A DNA stretch of 64,000 nt from Amycolatopsis rubida (GTDB lineage: Bacteria; Actinomycetota; Actinomycetes; Mycobacteriales; Pseudonocardiaceae): the NCBI RefSeq assembly GCF_900115345.1, contig NZ_FOWC01000022.1:1-64000 (forward strand), in the 5' to 3' direction. The stretch's first letter is position 1, and each line of letters starts with the position of its first letter. Shown piece after piece: positions 23,544-32,218 of this stretch. Under the pieces are notes generated by a model. That model did no database searches. It was not told the origin of the DNA and saw only the letters and a list, made by a program, of their open reading frames with translations. The position numbers were made by a program, and so were the translations under genes.

Positions 23544-24398
23544 TCAGGTTCCGGTCAGCCGCCCGAGCTTCCCGGCGAGCCGGTCCAGCCAGGCTTCGAC
23601 CTCGCCCGGCGAACGGTCCGGCAGCCCGAACACGACCTCGGTCACGCCCGCCGCCTCGAGCCTGGCCAGCCCTTCCGGATCCGGGCGCGGGCCGAGTGCG
23701 ATCACCTCGGGCTCGCCCTCGCGGCCCTCCTCCCGCCAGATTTCGCGCAACTGCGCGACTTTCTCGGTGATGTCGCCTTCGCCCGGCGTAGTCAGCCAGC
23801 CGTCGCTGTGGCGCGCGATCCAGCGGAACGTGCGCTCCGTGCCGCCCGCGCCGACGACCACCGGCACCTTGGCCTGCACCGGCTTCGGCCACGCCCAGCT
23901 CGGCCCGAACTCCACGAACTCGCCCGCGTAGCTCGCCTCCTCCTCGGTCCACAGCGCGCGCATCGCCTCAAGGTACTCGCGCAACGCGGTGCGCCGCCGC
24001 TTCCCGGGCACGCCGTGGTCGGCGAGCTCGTCGGTGTTCCAGCCGAACCCGACGCCGAGCGTGACCCGGCCGCCGGAGAGGTGGTCCAGCGTCGCGACGG
24101 TCTTGGCCAGCGTGATCGGGTCGCTCTCCACCGGCAGCGCCACCGCGGTCGCCAGCCGGATCGTCGAGGTCACCGGCACCGCGCCGGCGAGGGCGACCCA
24201 CGGGTCGAGCGTGCGCAGATAGCGGTCGTCGGGCAGCGAGGAGTCTCCGGTCCGGGGATGCGGGGCGTCCCGCCGGATCGGGATGTGGGTGTGCTCGGGC
24301 ACGTAGAACGTCGCGAACCCGGCCTCTTCCGCGGCCTGCGCGGCCGCCGCCGGGGCGATGCCCCGGTCGCTGGTGAACAGCACGATCCCGTATCTCAC
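23544..24398 (-). CDS. LLM-class (F420-dependent) oxidoreductase
   Basis: A 284-residue luciferase-like monooxygenase fold protein of the F420-dependent type; Actinobacteria have many. The N-terminus RYGIVLFTSDRG, then LPVESDPITLAKTVATLDHLSGGR and LGVGFGWN are the usual flavin/F420-barrel landmarks. Substrate unknown. The frame is open to a TTG at 24434, but that would run through a palindromic regulatory site, so I prefer the GTG at 24398 where homology begins. A match to the KstR operator consensus just upstream suggests regulation with sterol/lipid catabolism. Confidence 0.87.
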   Translation of the reverse strand: MRYGIVLFTSDRGIAPAAAAQAAEEAGFATFYVPEHTHIPIRRDAPHPRTGDSSLPDDRYLRTLDPWVALAGAVPVTSTIRLATAVALPVESDPITLAKTVATLDHLSGGRVTLGVGFGWNTDELADHGVPGKRRRTALREYLEAMRALWTEEEASYAGEFVEFGPSWAWPKPVQAKVPVVVGAGGTERTFRWIARHSDGWLTTPGEGDITEKVAQLREIWREEGREGEPEVIALGPRPDPEGLARLEAAGVTEVVFGLPDRSPGEVEAWLDRLAGKLGRLTGT

Positions 24399-24412
24399 CC
24401 CCGGCACGTTAT

Positions 24413-24426
24413 TAGAACGTGTTTCA
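24413..24426 (-). promoter_or_regulatory. KstR-like operator upstream of the LLM oxidoreductase gene
   Basis: TAGAACGTGTTTCA fits TnnAACnnGTTnnA, the operator consensus described for the TetR-family sterol regulator KstR. It overlaps another palindrome, CACGTT-attag-AACGTG (24405-24421), about 15 bases upstream of the chosen start. No kstR gene is in the window. Confidence 0.5.
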
Positions 24427-24549
24427 GTTTGCAACGGCCCGCCCGGTCGCGGATCGTTCCTGCGAAAACCCGGGCTTGACGGCGCCCCCGGCCGGGTACT
24501 CCACTGGTACTTGAGCGATCACCGGCCCGTCCTGCCCGAGGAGGGGATC

Positions 24550-24843
24550 ATGCTGCCCCATCGCGACCGCAGCGCCCTGCGGAAGATCGAAGAGGAACTC
24601 GCCGCGAGCGACCCCGTGTTCGCCGCGACGCTGAGCCAAGGCGTGCCGCCGGTGCAGACCCGGCGATGGCAGAAGATCCTCGTGCTCGCCGAGGTCACCG
24701 CCGCGATGATGCTGGTCTTCGGCCTGATGGCCGGCGAAACCGGCTGGTTCCTGTGGGGCCTGCTCGCCGCGCCGCCGCTGGTCTGGGCGCATCGGACCGT
24801 GCTGCAGCGCCGCCGCGAGCGCGTGGCCGACGACCGGACGTGA
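24550..24843 (+). CDS. DUF3040 family membrane protein
   Basis: A 97-residue protein. The N-terminal amphipathic region (RDRSALRKIEEELAASDPVFAATL) resembles the DUF3040 signature of actinobacterial small membrane proteins, followed by two hydrophobic segments (residues about 43-60 and 64-80) and a basic tail. Function is unknown. The ATG at 24550 follows GAGGAGGGG closely; the longer frame from 24358 overlaps the divergent gene and is rejected. It converges on the Lrp-type regulator with three bases between stops. Confidence 0.8.
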   Translation: MLPHRDRSALRKIEEELAASDPVFAATLSQGVPPVQTRRWQKILVLAEVTAAMMLVFGLMAGETGWFLWGLLAAPPLVWAHRTVLQRRRERVADDRT

Positions 24844-24846
24844 CGC

Positions 24847-25326
24847 TCAGCGTCGCGCAGCGCGCTCGAGCAGCGGAGTCAGCCGGTAGGGCACCATCTC
24901 GCGCATGACGAGCGCGTTGTTGGTGCGCTCGACGCCGGGGATTTCCAGGATTTCCCCGGCGATCCGGTACAGATCGTCCGCGTCCGTCGCCACCACCTGC
25001 ACCAGAAGGTCCTGCGAGCCGGTCAACCCGCGCACCTGCAGCACTTCCGGGACAGCGGCGAGCGCGCGGCCGACCTCGTCCAGCAACCGCTGCCGCACCT
25101 GCACGGTCACGAACGCGGTGAGCGGGTAGCCGAGCGCGGCCGGGTCGATCCGGTGTTCGGCCGAGCGCAGCGCGTCGCCCTGTTCGAGCCGGGCGAGCCT
25201 GCTTTGCACGGTGTTGCGGGACAGGCCCAGTTCGTCGGCGAGCGCGACCGCGGTGGCGCGCGGGGTGCGGCCGAGCGCGAGCAGGATCCGGGCGTCGGTG
25301 GCGTCGAGCCGCTGAGAGCTGGGCAT
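24847..25326 (-). CDS. Lrp/AsnC-family transcriptional regulator
   Basis: A 159-residue feast/famine regulator. The N-terminal helix-turn-helix (LDATDARILLALG, then LADELGLSRNTVQSRLARLE) is followed by a RAM ligand-binding domain (residues about 65-150) that senses amino acids or related metabolites and mediates octamer assembly. It is divergent from the pyruvate-dehydrogenase-like gene at 25460, with inverted and direct repeats between, so it very probably controls that gene and itself. Confidence 0.9.
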   Translation of the reverse strand: MPSSQRLDATDARILLALGRTPRATAVALADELGLSRNTVQSRLARLEQGDALRSAEHRIDPAALGYPLTAFVTVQVRQRLLDEVGRALAAVPEVLQVRGLTGSQDLLVQVVATDADDLYRIAGEILEIPGVERTNNALVMREMVPYRLTPLLERAARR

Positions 25327-25327
25327 G

Positions 25328-25379
25328 CTGCGCAATCCTCTCCGCACCGTGCGGTGCTGACTTGGGCGTTCTGCGCAAT
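25328..25379. promoter_or_regulatory. probable Lrp-type control region
   Basis: CTGCGCAAT is repeated at 25328-25336 and 25371-25379, 43 bases apart (about four helical turns). Between them GCACCG-TG-CGGTGC (25344-25357) is a near-perfect palindrome. Multiple phased sites between divergent genes are typical of Lrp/AsnC regulators. Confidence 0.55.
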
Positions 25380-25459
25380 GTCGAGTGCGCTTGTTGTGCA
25401 CCCTACCCAGCTCTGCTGGACTGGCCTGAACTTTCCGCCCAAGAAAGGTCCGATCCGTC

Positions 25460-27775
25460 GTGAGCAGCGCCGCCCCCGAACGCCTTCCGGACAACGACAC
25501 GGTGACCGTCCTGCGCGAGGTGCAGGACCGGGTGCTGTGGCTGTCGACCGCGATCATCGACCACGCCAACCGGGTGCGGCCCAACCCGACCGGGCTCAAG
25601 GTCGGCGGCCACCAGGCGTCCAGCGCCTCGATGGTGTCGATCATGACCGCGCTGTGGTTCGCCCGGCTGCGCGCGCGGGACCGGGTTTCGGTCAAGCCGC
25701 ACGCCTCCCCCGTGCTGCACGCCATCAACTACCTGCTCGGGGATCTCGACGAGAAGTACCTGACGACGCTGCGCGAGTTCGGCGGCCTGCAGAGCTACCC
25801 GTCGCGCTCGAAGGACCCGGACCAGGTCGACTACTCCACCGGTTCGGTCGGCATCGGCGCGACCGCCCCGATCTGGGGTGCGCTGGCGCGCCGCTACGTC
25901 GAATCGCACGGCGGCGGCGCGGGCACCGGACGGCAGTACTCGCTGGTCGGCGACGCGGAACTGGACGAGGGCGCGTGCTGGGAAGCCGTCCTCGACCCGA
26001 ATGTGGCCGAGCTGGGCGAGGTCGTGTGGATCGTCGACCTGAACCGGCAGTCGCTCGACCGCGTGGTCCCGAACATCGGCGCGACCCGGCTGCAGGGCAT
26101 GTTCGAGGCGGCCGGCTGGCAGGTGCTGACCGTGAAGTACGGGCGGCTGCTGCAGGAACTGTTCGAACGGCCGGGCGGCGCGGCGCTGCGCCGGCGCATC
26201 GACGAGATGTCGAACCCGGAGTACCAGCGGCTGCTCCGCTGCACCCCGGCCCAGCTGCGCGAACGCCTGACGACGCCGGAACTGGCTCCGCTGCTCGACA
26301 CCCTCGACGACGAAACGCTGCACGCCGCCATCCGCAACCTCGGCGGCCACGACCTGTCCGCGCTGCTGGACACCTTCGACGCCATCGACGACCACCGGCC
26401 GACTGTCGTTTTCGCCTACACTGTCAAGGGATTCGGCCTCGCCAGCGAAGGACATCCGCAGAACCACTCGTCGCTGCTGACCGCCGAGCAGCTGGGTTCG
26501 CTGGCCGAGCGCGTCGGAATCTCGCCGGAGAACCCGTGGCAGAAGTTCGCCGAGGGCTCCGCGGCCGCCCGGCTGTGCGCTTCGACCGCCGCCCGCCTGG
26601 AGCGGGAACCCGTTGAGCCGCACCCGGTTCCGGCCCTGCCTTCCGACATCGGCCGCACGCCGTCGGGCCGCACCACCACACAGGCCGCGCTCGGCCGCGC
26701 GCTGCTCGATCTGACCCGCGAGGCGCCCGAGGCCGCGGAACTCGTCGTGACGCTGTGCCCGGACGTCTCCTCCAGCACCAACCTCGGCGGCTGGGTCAAC
26801 AAGGTCGGCGTCTGGTCGCCGCAGGAACGCGTCGACTGGTTCGCCGACGACCCGGAAACGATCCTGCACTGGCGCGAGCGGCCCAGCGGACAGCATCTGG
26901 AACTGGGCATCGCCGAGGTGAACCTGGTGAGCGCGCTCGGCGAACTGGGTACGACGTGGTCGCGCTGGGGCCGTCCGCTGCTCCCGATCGGGGTGCTCTA
27001 CGACCCCTTCGTGGAGCGCGCGCTGGAACCGTGGTCGTTCGGCATCTACGGCGGCGGGCAGTCCATTTTGGTCGGTACGCCCTCCGGTGTGACGCTCGCG
27101 CCCGAGGGCGGTGCGCACCAGTCGGTGACCACGCCGTCGGTCGGGCTGGAACAGCCGGGTTGCGTGACGTACGAGCCCGCGTTCGCTTTGGACGTCGAGT
27201 GGACCCTGCTGGCTTCGCTTTCGCGGCTCGGCCGCCCTGACGGAACTTCCGCTTACCTGCGCCTGTCGACCCGCCCCGTGGACCAGAGCCTCGCCGCGGT
27301 GCCGTCCGATCCGGCCGCGCGGGAACGCCGCCGCCGCCAGGTCGTCGCGGGCGCGTACCCGATCCGCACCGCCGCGGTGGCGCGCCCGGACGTCACGCTG
27401 GTGACGATGGGCGCGATGGTCACCGAGGCGCTGGAAGCCGCCGACCGGCTGGACGCGCTGGGCAAGCACGCCGACGTCGTGTGCGTGACGAGCCCTGGCC
27501 TCCTGTTCCGCGCCGGGCAAGCGCGGGCCGGGCAGGAAACGGCCGACACGTGGATCCTGGAGTCGGCACTGCCGTCCGAACGGTCCGCGCCGATGGTGAC
27601 TGTTCTCGACGGGCACCCGCACACGCTGGCGTTCCTGGCGAACGTCCACCGCGTGCGGGCGGCACACCTCGGCGTGACGCGGTTCGGGCAGTCGGGCGAC
27701 CTGGAGAGCGTGTACCGGCACCACGGCATCGACACGGACAGCATCATCCAGGCCGCGCTGGACGTGGCCGACTGA
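25460..27775 (+). CDS. AceE-like thiamine-diphosphate 2-oxoacid dehydrogenase E1 component
   Basis: A 771-residue transketolase-superfamily enzyme resembling the homodimeric pyruvate dehydrogenase E1: N-terminal ThDP-binding domain (GGHQASSASMVSIMTALWF, DYSTGSVGIGATAPIWGAL, GDAELDEGACWEAV), middle domain (LELGIAEVNLVSALGELG, GGAHQSVTTPSVG) and a transketolase-like C-terminal domain. It is about 120-150 residues shorter than standard AceE (near 900), so it may act on a different 2-oxoacid or without the usual E2 complex. No E2 or E3 gene is nearby. The GTG follows AAGAAAGG. Divergent Lrp control suggests a link to amino acid metabolism. Confidence 0.85.
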   Translation: MSSAAPERLPDNDTVTVLREVQDRVLWLSTAIIDHANRVRPNPTGLKVGGHQASSASMVSIMTALWFARLRARDRVSVKPHASPVLHAINYLLGDLDEKYLTTLREFGGLQSYPSRSKDPDQVDYSTGSVGIGATAPIWGALARRYVESHGGGAGTGRQYSLVGDAELDEGACWEAVLDPNVAELGEVVWIVDLNRQSLDRVVPNIGATRLQGMFEAAGWQVLTVKYGRLLQELFERPGGAALRRRIDEMSNPEYQRLLRCTPAQLRERLTTPELAPLLDTLDDETLHAAIRNLGGHDLSALLDTFDAIDDHRPTVVFAYTVKGFGLASEGHPQNHSSLLTAEQLGSLAERVGISPENPWQKFAEGSAAARLCASTAARLEREPVEPHPVPALPSDIGRTPSGRTTTQAALGRALLDLTREAPEAAELVVTLCPDVSSSTNLGGWVNKVGVWSPQERVDWFADDPETILHWRERPSGQHLELGIAEVNLVSALGELGTTWSRWGRPLLPIGVLYDPFVERALEPWSFGIYGGGQSILVGTPSGVTLAPEGGAHQSVTTPSVGLEQPGCVTYEPAFALDVEWTLLASLSRLGRPDGTSAYLRLSTRPVDQSLAAVPSDPAARERRRRQVVAGAYPIRTAAVARPDVTLVTMGAMVTEALEAADRLDALGKHADVVCVTSPGLLFRAGQARAGQETADTWILESALPSERSAPMVTVLDGHPHTLAFLANVHRVRAAHLGVTRFGQSGDLESVYRHHGIDTDSIIQAALDVAD

Positions 27776-27780
27776 GCACG

Positions 27781-27821
27781 GCTGGTCCGGATCGGCCGGT
27801 CAGCCGCCGATCCGGACCAGC
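27781..27821. terminator. bidirectional terminator hairpin
   Basis: A perfect 16-base stem (27781-27796 with 27806-27821) and nine-base loop lie five bases past the plus-strand stop at 27775. The hairpin extends into the last codons of the convergent alcohol dehydrogenase gene, so one structure can end both transcripts. Confidence 0.8.
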
Positions 27822-28882
27822 GAGCGGGCGCCTTCCCCGCGCCGCATCCGGTCGAACGCTTCGCCGACCTCGTCGAGCGAAATCCGGTGCGTCACCAGGG
27901 TTTCCAGGTCCAGCGCGCCCGACCGGACCTCATCGGCGAGCACCGGGATGTCGCGATCCGGGTCGGAAGCGCCGTAGACCGTACTGGTGAGCGTGCGGGC
28001 GAAGTGGAAGATCTCCAGCGGGTTCAGCACGACCTGCTGGTCCTTCCGCCCGACCCCGACCACCGTGCAATGCCCGCCGCGGCGCACCGAACTCCACGCG
28101 GCGCGGATCGTGGCCGCCGCGCCGACGCATTCGAAGGCGTGGTCCGCGCCGCGCCCCTCGGTCAGCCCGCGCACCTGCTTGGCGAGTTTGTCGTCGCTCA
28201 CCAGGAAATCCGTCGCACCGGCCGCGCGGGCGAGCGCTTCCTTCTCCGGCGACAGATCGGCCGCGACGATCTGCCCGGCGCCCGCGAGCTTCGCCCCGAG
28301 CACCACGCACAACCCGATCCCGCCCAGGCCGAGCACGAACACGCTCTGTCCTTTTCGGACCTTCGCGGTGTTGCGCACCGCGCCGACCCCGGTGAGCACC
28401 GCGCAGCCCATCAGCGCGGCCAGATCGAGCGGCACGCCGTCCGGCAGCGGCACGACGGAGTGCCCCGGCAGCACGGTTTCCTCCGCGAACCCGCCGACAC
28501 CGAGCAGAACGTTGAGCGGCTGCCCGTCCAGCTCCCCGCGCGGCACCGTGGTGACGCCCTCGATCGCCGAACACAACCACGGTTCCCCGGCCCGGCAGAA
28601 CCAGCATTCCCGGCACGCGGCGGCCCAGTTCAGCACCACCCGGTCGCCCGGCCGCACATGCGTGACCTCGCTGCCGGCCTCCGCCACGACGCCGGACGCC
28701 TCGTGTCCCGGCACGAACGGGTACTGCGGACGCAGCGTTCCGTCCACCATGGACAGATCGGAATGGCACACCCCGGCGGCCGCGACCCGCACCCGCACGT
28801 CCGCGGGCCCGACCGGCGGCAGCACGATGTCGCGGACTTCCGGACACCCGCCGTGCTCGCGCACGACCACGGCTTTGACCAC
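27800..28882 (-). CDS. zinc-dependent medium-chain alcohol dehydrogenase
   Basis: A 360-residue MDR-family dehydrogenase. Catalytic zinc ligands are Cys39 (GVCHSD), the GHE motif (VPGHEAS) and a later Cys in MGCAVLTGVG. The structural zinc loop reads CRECWFCRAGEPWLC, and the Rossmann motif is GLGGIG. This form resembles class III/NDMA-dependent or aryl-alcohol dehydrogenases and oxidises primary alcohols to aldehydes. GGAG lies eight bases before the GTG start. It follows the aldehyde dehydrogenase by 23 bases, so alcohol to aldehyde to acid could be done by this pair. Confidence 0.92.
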   Translation of the reverse strand: MVKAVVVREHGGCPEVRDIVLPPVGPADVRVRVAAAGVCHSDLSMVDGTLRPQYPFVPGHEASGVVAEAGSEVTHVRPGDRVVLNWAAACRECWFCRAGEPWLCSAIEGVTTVPRGELDGQPLNVLLGVGGFAEETVLPGHSVVPLPDGVPLDLAALMGCAVLTGVGAVRNTAKVRKGQSVFVLGLGGIGLCVVLGAKLAGAGQIVAADLSPEKEALARAAGATDFLVSDDKLAKQVRGLTEGRGADHAFECVGAAATIRAAWSSVRRGGHCTVVGVGRKDQQVVLNPLEIFHFARTLTSTVYGASDPDRDIPVLADEVRSGALDLETLVTHRISLDEVGEAFDRMRRGEGARSLVRIGG

Positions 28883-28905
28883 GGTGTCTTCTCCTTCGGA
28901 TCGTG

Positions 28906-30318
28906 CTAGAGCTGGATGGACTTGAGTTCGGTGAACTCGTCGAGCGCGGCCCGGCCCATCTCGCGGCCGAGCCCGGACTGCTTGTAGCCGCCGAACGGGG
29001 CCAGCGGGTTGAAGGCCCCGCCGTTCACGTCGATCTGCCCGGTCCGGACCTTGCGCGCGAAGGCCAGCGCCCGGTCCTGGTCGGCCGACCACACCGCGCC
29101 GTGCAGGCCGTAGCGGGAGTTGTTGGCGATCCGGAGCGCGTCGTCCTCGTCGTCGAACGGGATGATCGACAGCACCGGGCCGAAGATCTCCTCCTGCGCG
29201 ATCGTCGAATCCGGGTCGACGCCCGCGAAAACTGTCGGTGCGACGAAGTAGCCTGTGTCCGCAGGAGCTTCGCTGCCGCCGGTCACCAGAGTCGCGCCCT
29301 CGGCAATGCCCTTTTCGATGTAACCGCGCACGCGGTCGCGCTGCGCTGCGCTCACCAGCGGGCCGAGCTTTGTCTTGGGATCCAGCGGATCGCCCGTCGC
29401 GAACCCTTCGGCGAACGTCTTCGCGAGCGCCGCCGCTTCGTCGTGCTTCTCGCGCGGGACGAGCATGCGCGTCCACGCCGTGCAGGTCTGGCCGCCGTTG
29501 AGGAAAGCGTTGGAGACGCCGACCTTGACCGCCGTCGCCAGGTCCGCGTCGTCGAGGATCACGTTGGCGGACTTGCCGCCCAGCTCCAGCGTGACGCGCT
29601 TGACCGTGCGCGCCGCCAGCTCCGCGACCCGGGTGCCGGCGCGCACCGAACCGGTGAACGACACGACGTCGACCTCCGGATGCGTCGCCAGCGCCTCGCC
29701 GGCCTCCGGCCCGTAACCGGTCACCAGATTGACCACACCAGGCGGAAAACCGGCCTCGTGGATCACGTCGAACAGCTGGTAGGCGCTCAACGGCGCGACC
29801 TCGCTGGGCTTCACCACGACCGTGCAGCCCGCCGCCAGCGCGGGCGCGATCTTGCAGGTGATCTGGTGCAGCGGGTAGTTCCACGGCGTGATCGCCGCGA
29901 CCACGCCCGCCGGTTCGCGCACGACCAGCGAGTTGCCGACCTTCTCCTCCGGCTCGTCCTGACCGAGCAGATCGACGTACGTCCGCACGTCGGTCTGCGG
30001 CAGCGCGGCCTGGATCCGGGTCGCGATCCGCAACGGCGTCCCGACGTCCTTCGCGATCGTCTCGCCGATCTCTTCCGCCCGTCCGGCAAGACCGTCGTGC
30101 AGCTTCCGCAGCAGTTCGCGGCGATCGGCGCGGCTGGTGGCCGCCCACGCCGGAAACGCCGCGCGCGCCGCCCGGACCGCCCGGTCCACGTCAGCGGCCG
30201 TGCCCTCCGGAATGTGCGCCTGGATCTGCTCGGTGGCCGGATTCTCCACCGGGATCGAGGCTTCGCCCTCCGAACGGACCCATTCGCCGCCGATGTACAG
30301 CACGTCGCGCTCAGCCAC
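28906..30318 (-). CDS. NAD(P)-dependent aldehyde dehydrogenase
   Basis: A 470-residue aldehyde dehydrogenase: oxyanion Asn147 (PWNYPL), general base Glu245 (LELGGKS) and nucleophile Cys279 (GGQTCTA). It oxidises an aldehyde to the acid; specificity cannot be read. The GTG start has GGAG five to six bases upstream. Together with the following alcohol dehydrogenase it forms a two-step oxidation operon. A promoter with a palindrome over the -10 lies between this gene and the GntR-type regulator upstream. Confidence 0.93.
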   Translation of the reverse strand: MAERDVLYIGGEWVRSEGEASIPVENPATEQIQAHIPEGTAADVDRAVRAARAAFPAWAATSRADRRELLRKLHDGLAGRAEEIGETIAKDVGTPLRIATRIQAALPQTDVRTYVDLLGQDEPEEKVGNSLVVREPAGVVAAITPWNYPLHQITCKIAPALAAGCTVVVKPSEVAPLSAYQLFDVIHEAGFPPGVVNLVTGYGPEAGEALATHPEVDVVSFTGSVRAGTRVAELAARTVKRVTLELGGKSANVILDDADLATAVKVGVSNAFLNGGQTCTAWTRMLVPREKHDEAAALAKTFAEGFATGDPLDPKTKLGPLVSAAQRDRVRGYIEKGIAEGATLVTGGSEAPADTGYFVAPTVFAGVDPDSTIAQEEIFGPVLSIIPFDDEDDALRIANNSRYGLHGAVWSADQDRALAFARKVRTGQIDVNGGAFNPLAPFGGYKQSGLGREMGRAALDEFTELKSIQL

Positions 30319-30355
30319 CGAGTCTCCTTCGACCTAGGTTCTCTCCCTCGGCCGG

Positions 30356-30383
30356 ATTCTATAGAAAACGCTCCGGCTGTCTA
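30356..30383 (-). promoter_or_regulatory. promoter of the aldehyde/alcohol dehydrogenase operon with operator
   Basis: On the minus strand TAGACA (30378-30383) and TAGAAT (30356-30361) are 16 bases apart. The perfect palindrome TTCTATAGAA (30357-30366) overlaps the -10 and is a plausible site for the adjacent GntR/FadR-type regulator, whose stop codon lies inside the -35. Confidence 0.55.
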
Positions 30384-31052
30384 GTGCGCGGCGAGCACGC
30401 CCTGCGCCGCGAGGAAGTCGACCAGCAGGTCCCCCGCCTCGCGGATGTGCGCCGCCATCGCTTCCCGCGCCGCCTCCGGCTTGCGCTCGTTCAACGCGGC
30501 AAGCACCCGATCGTGGTCGTCTCGCGCCAGCAGCGGCCAGCCGCGAATGTCCGCGTACGCCGAGAACGGCACATACCGGAGGGTCAGCGACAGCATCCAC
30601 GTGAGCTTCGGCGCGGCGGCCGCGTGATTGACCATGCGGTGCAACGCGAAATCGGCCCGCTCGGTCGCGTCGAGGTCGCCCTCGCGCACGGTTTTCCCGA
30701 TCTCGCGCTGAAGGTCGTCCAGCCGCGCCAGCCCCGCCGGATCGAACGCTTCCGCCGCCCGCGCGGCCAGCTCGCCGGAGACGTAGGCCTGCATCGCGTA
30801 GACGTCGACGACGTCCCGGCGCGTCACCGGGATCACCCGGAATCCGCGTCCTGGACGGAAATCCACCATGCCCTCGCCCGCGAGCGCCATCAACGCCTCG
30901 CGGACCGGGGTCGCGCTGACGCCGAGCCGCTCCGCCAGATGCTCGGTGCGCAGCCGCTCGCCGCCGCGGACCGCGCCGGTCAGGATCAGGTCGCGCACCT
31001 GTTTGGCGACCCGCGGACTCAGCCGTTCGCGCGCTTCTCCGGCCACTGTCAC
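30381..31052 (-). CDS. GntR-family (FadR/FCD) transcriptional regulator
   Basis: A 223-residue regulator: N-terminal winged helix (VAKQVRDLILTGAVRGGERL, LAERLGVSATPVREAL) and an all-helical C-terminal FCD ligand domain with metal-binding type residues (FALHRMVNHAA, and a late AHIREAGD). FCD regulators usually respond to organic acids. GGGAG lies five bases before the GTG start. It sits directly upstream of the aldehyde and alcohol dehydrogenases on the same strand and probably represses them. Confidence 0.9.
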   Translation of the reverse strand: MTVAGEARERLSPRVAKQVRDLILTGAVRGGERLRTEHLAERLGVSATPVREALMALAGEGMVDFRPGRGFRVIPVTRRDVVDVYAMQAYVSGELAARAAEAFDPAGLARLDDLQREIGKTVREGDLDATERADFALHRMVNHAAAAPKLTWMLSLTLRYVPFSAYADIRGWPLLARDDHDRVLAALNERKPEAAREAMAAHIREAGDLLVDFLAAQGVLAAH

Positions 31053-31232
31053 GAAAACTCCCCGCCAGCGTTGGGTTTCCCGCTATCGTAGCCTTTCTCA
31101 GCCAGTGTGACTCCCGTCACTTTTCGCGCCGGGGAGAACCCGCGGCGGGGGTCACGGCGACTACCTGGACGAACCCGGTGCCCGGGTGAACCGCAAGTGT
31201 CCTCAATGGACACATCGAGGGAGGGAAACCGA

Positions 31233-31694
31233 ATGTCAGTGAAGTCTTCGATCCTGCGCCACGGCCGCCTTGCCGCAGGCACGGCACTAGCCGCGGCCGT
31301 CATCGCAGGCGGCACGATCGGCGTCGCGGCCGCGTCGACCGGCGATCATCCGGCGGCACCCGCCGTCGCCGCCCAGCCGCCCGCCGCCGAACAGCCCCCC
31401 GAGGGCGCCCGCGCGACGGTGAAGGTCGACCCGAACCCCGCCGCCCCCGGCGGAGAAGTCACGATCACCGGCGACTGCGGCGGAGGAACGGGCCTGAAGA
31501 AGGTGATCGGCGGCTACCCCGGTCACGAGATCCTCAAGGACCTCAAGATCGTCGACGCGAACCCGGAGGCCTTCAAGGCCACCGCGAAACTGACCACGAA
31601 GATCGGCGACGGAGTAGGCCCGGTGCTGGTCGACTGCGGCGGAGAAGCAGGCGTGACCCTGCTGGTGACCCACACCCCGCCAGCGGGTGAGTGA
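31233..31694 (+). CDS. secreted protein of unknown function
   Basis: A 153-residue protein with a signal peptide (basic start, hydrophobic residues about 12-33 ending in GVAAAS), a Pro/Ala-rich linker, then an Ig-like beta domain (ATVKVDPNPAAPGGEVTITG through VTLLVTHTP) containing two Cys that could form a disulfide. Such domains occur in actinomycete cell-surface proteins; no catalytic motif is seen. The ATG at 31233 is preceded by a GGGAGGG run; an in-frame ATG at 31206 is possible. An inverted repeat GTGTCC-tcaat-GGACAC (31197-31213) lies just upstream. Confidence 0.75.
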   Translation: MSVKSSILRHGRLAAGTALAAAVIAGGTIGVAAASTGDHPAAPAVAAQPPAAEQPPEGARATVKVDPNPAAPGGEVTITGDCGGGTGLKKVIGGYPGHEILKDLKIVDANPEAFKATAKLTTKIGDGVGPVLVDCGGEAGVTLLVTHTPPAGE

Positions 31695-31715
31695 CCATGA
31701 CGATCCGCGGCACTC

Positions 31716-31769
31716 GGGTGACCGGCTTCGGTCCGGAGGTGGGGGTGACCGGCTTCGGTTCGGAGGTGG
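31716..31769. repeat. 27-base tandem duplication
   Basis: Two adjacent 27-base copies (31716-31742, 31743-31769) differ at few positions; the shared core is GGTGACCGGCTTCGG followed by CGGAGGTGG. Being a multiple of three it keeps an open frame, but no gene is evident. Confidence 0.6.
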
Positions 31770-32050
31770 CGTCGCCTAGGCAGGCGCTCGACTTCGCCGG
31801 AGCGGAGCGGTGCGCGCGCTGTTGCCGGTTCGGTCGGTGGCCAACGCCCGGACCGGCGACAGCCGCCGACTCGACGCAGATCACCGCTGCCCGGAGACGG
31901 CACCACCGAGTCGGCCACGGCTCAGCACTGCCCATGGGCGACTCGCCCCGGCGACGTCACCGGCCGAGCCGATCAGGTGCCCGCCTCCGTCCGAAAGCGA
32001 CCTCGTCGGCCCGGCAATCCGCCCACCAACGCGGACGACCGGGACTTGGC

Positions 32051-32101
32051 CCGGAAAGCTGGCTCGGGCTGGCGGCGCACCAGCCCGAGCAAGCTTTCCG
32101 G
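32051..32101. terminator. very strong hairpin (22-base stem)
   Basis: Arms 32051-32072 and 32080-32101 pair with a single mismatch (32061/32091) around a seven-base loop. It lies 357 bases past the preceding gene. No T-run follows, so it may be a terminator, a structured RNA or a repeat. Confidence 0.55.
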
Positions 32102-32166
32102 AGCTGACCGCGGTCGCACCACAGACGCGGACGGTCGCGGGCTCGGCTAGGCGGCCGTCGCGCAGG

Positions 32167-32218
32167 CTGCCTGCGCGGCAGGCAGGTGACCGGCCAGTCC
32201 CCCAGGCTGGCCGGTCAC
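32167..32218. terminator. two adjoining hairpins
   Basis: CTGCCTGC/GCAGGCAG with a three-base loop (32167-32185) abuts GTGACCGGCCAG/CTGGCCGGTCAC with a nine-base loop (32186-32218), both perfect. A smaller GCCGC/GCGGC stem follows. The second shares its core with the hairpin at 23371. Confidence 0.55.

Noticed and set aside
31121..31232. Riboswitch (for example c-di-AMP type) upstream of the secreted-protein gene
   Set aside because: GGGGAGAACC and CCGGGTGAACC recall parts of known motifs, but the full conserved core cannot be aligned by eye.
31691..32107. Gene following the secreted protein, carrying the 27-base repeat in frame
   Set aside because: No recognisable protein features; it runs through the 22-base hairpin and has Arg/Pro/His-rich noise-like composition.
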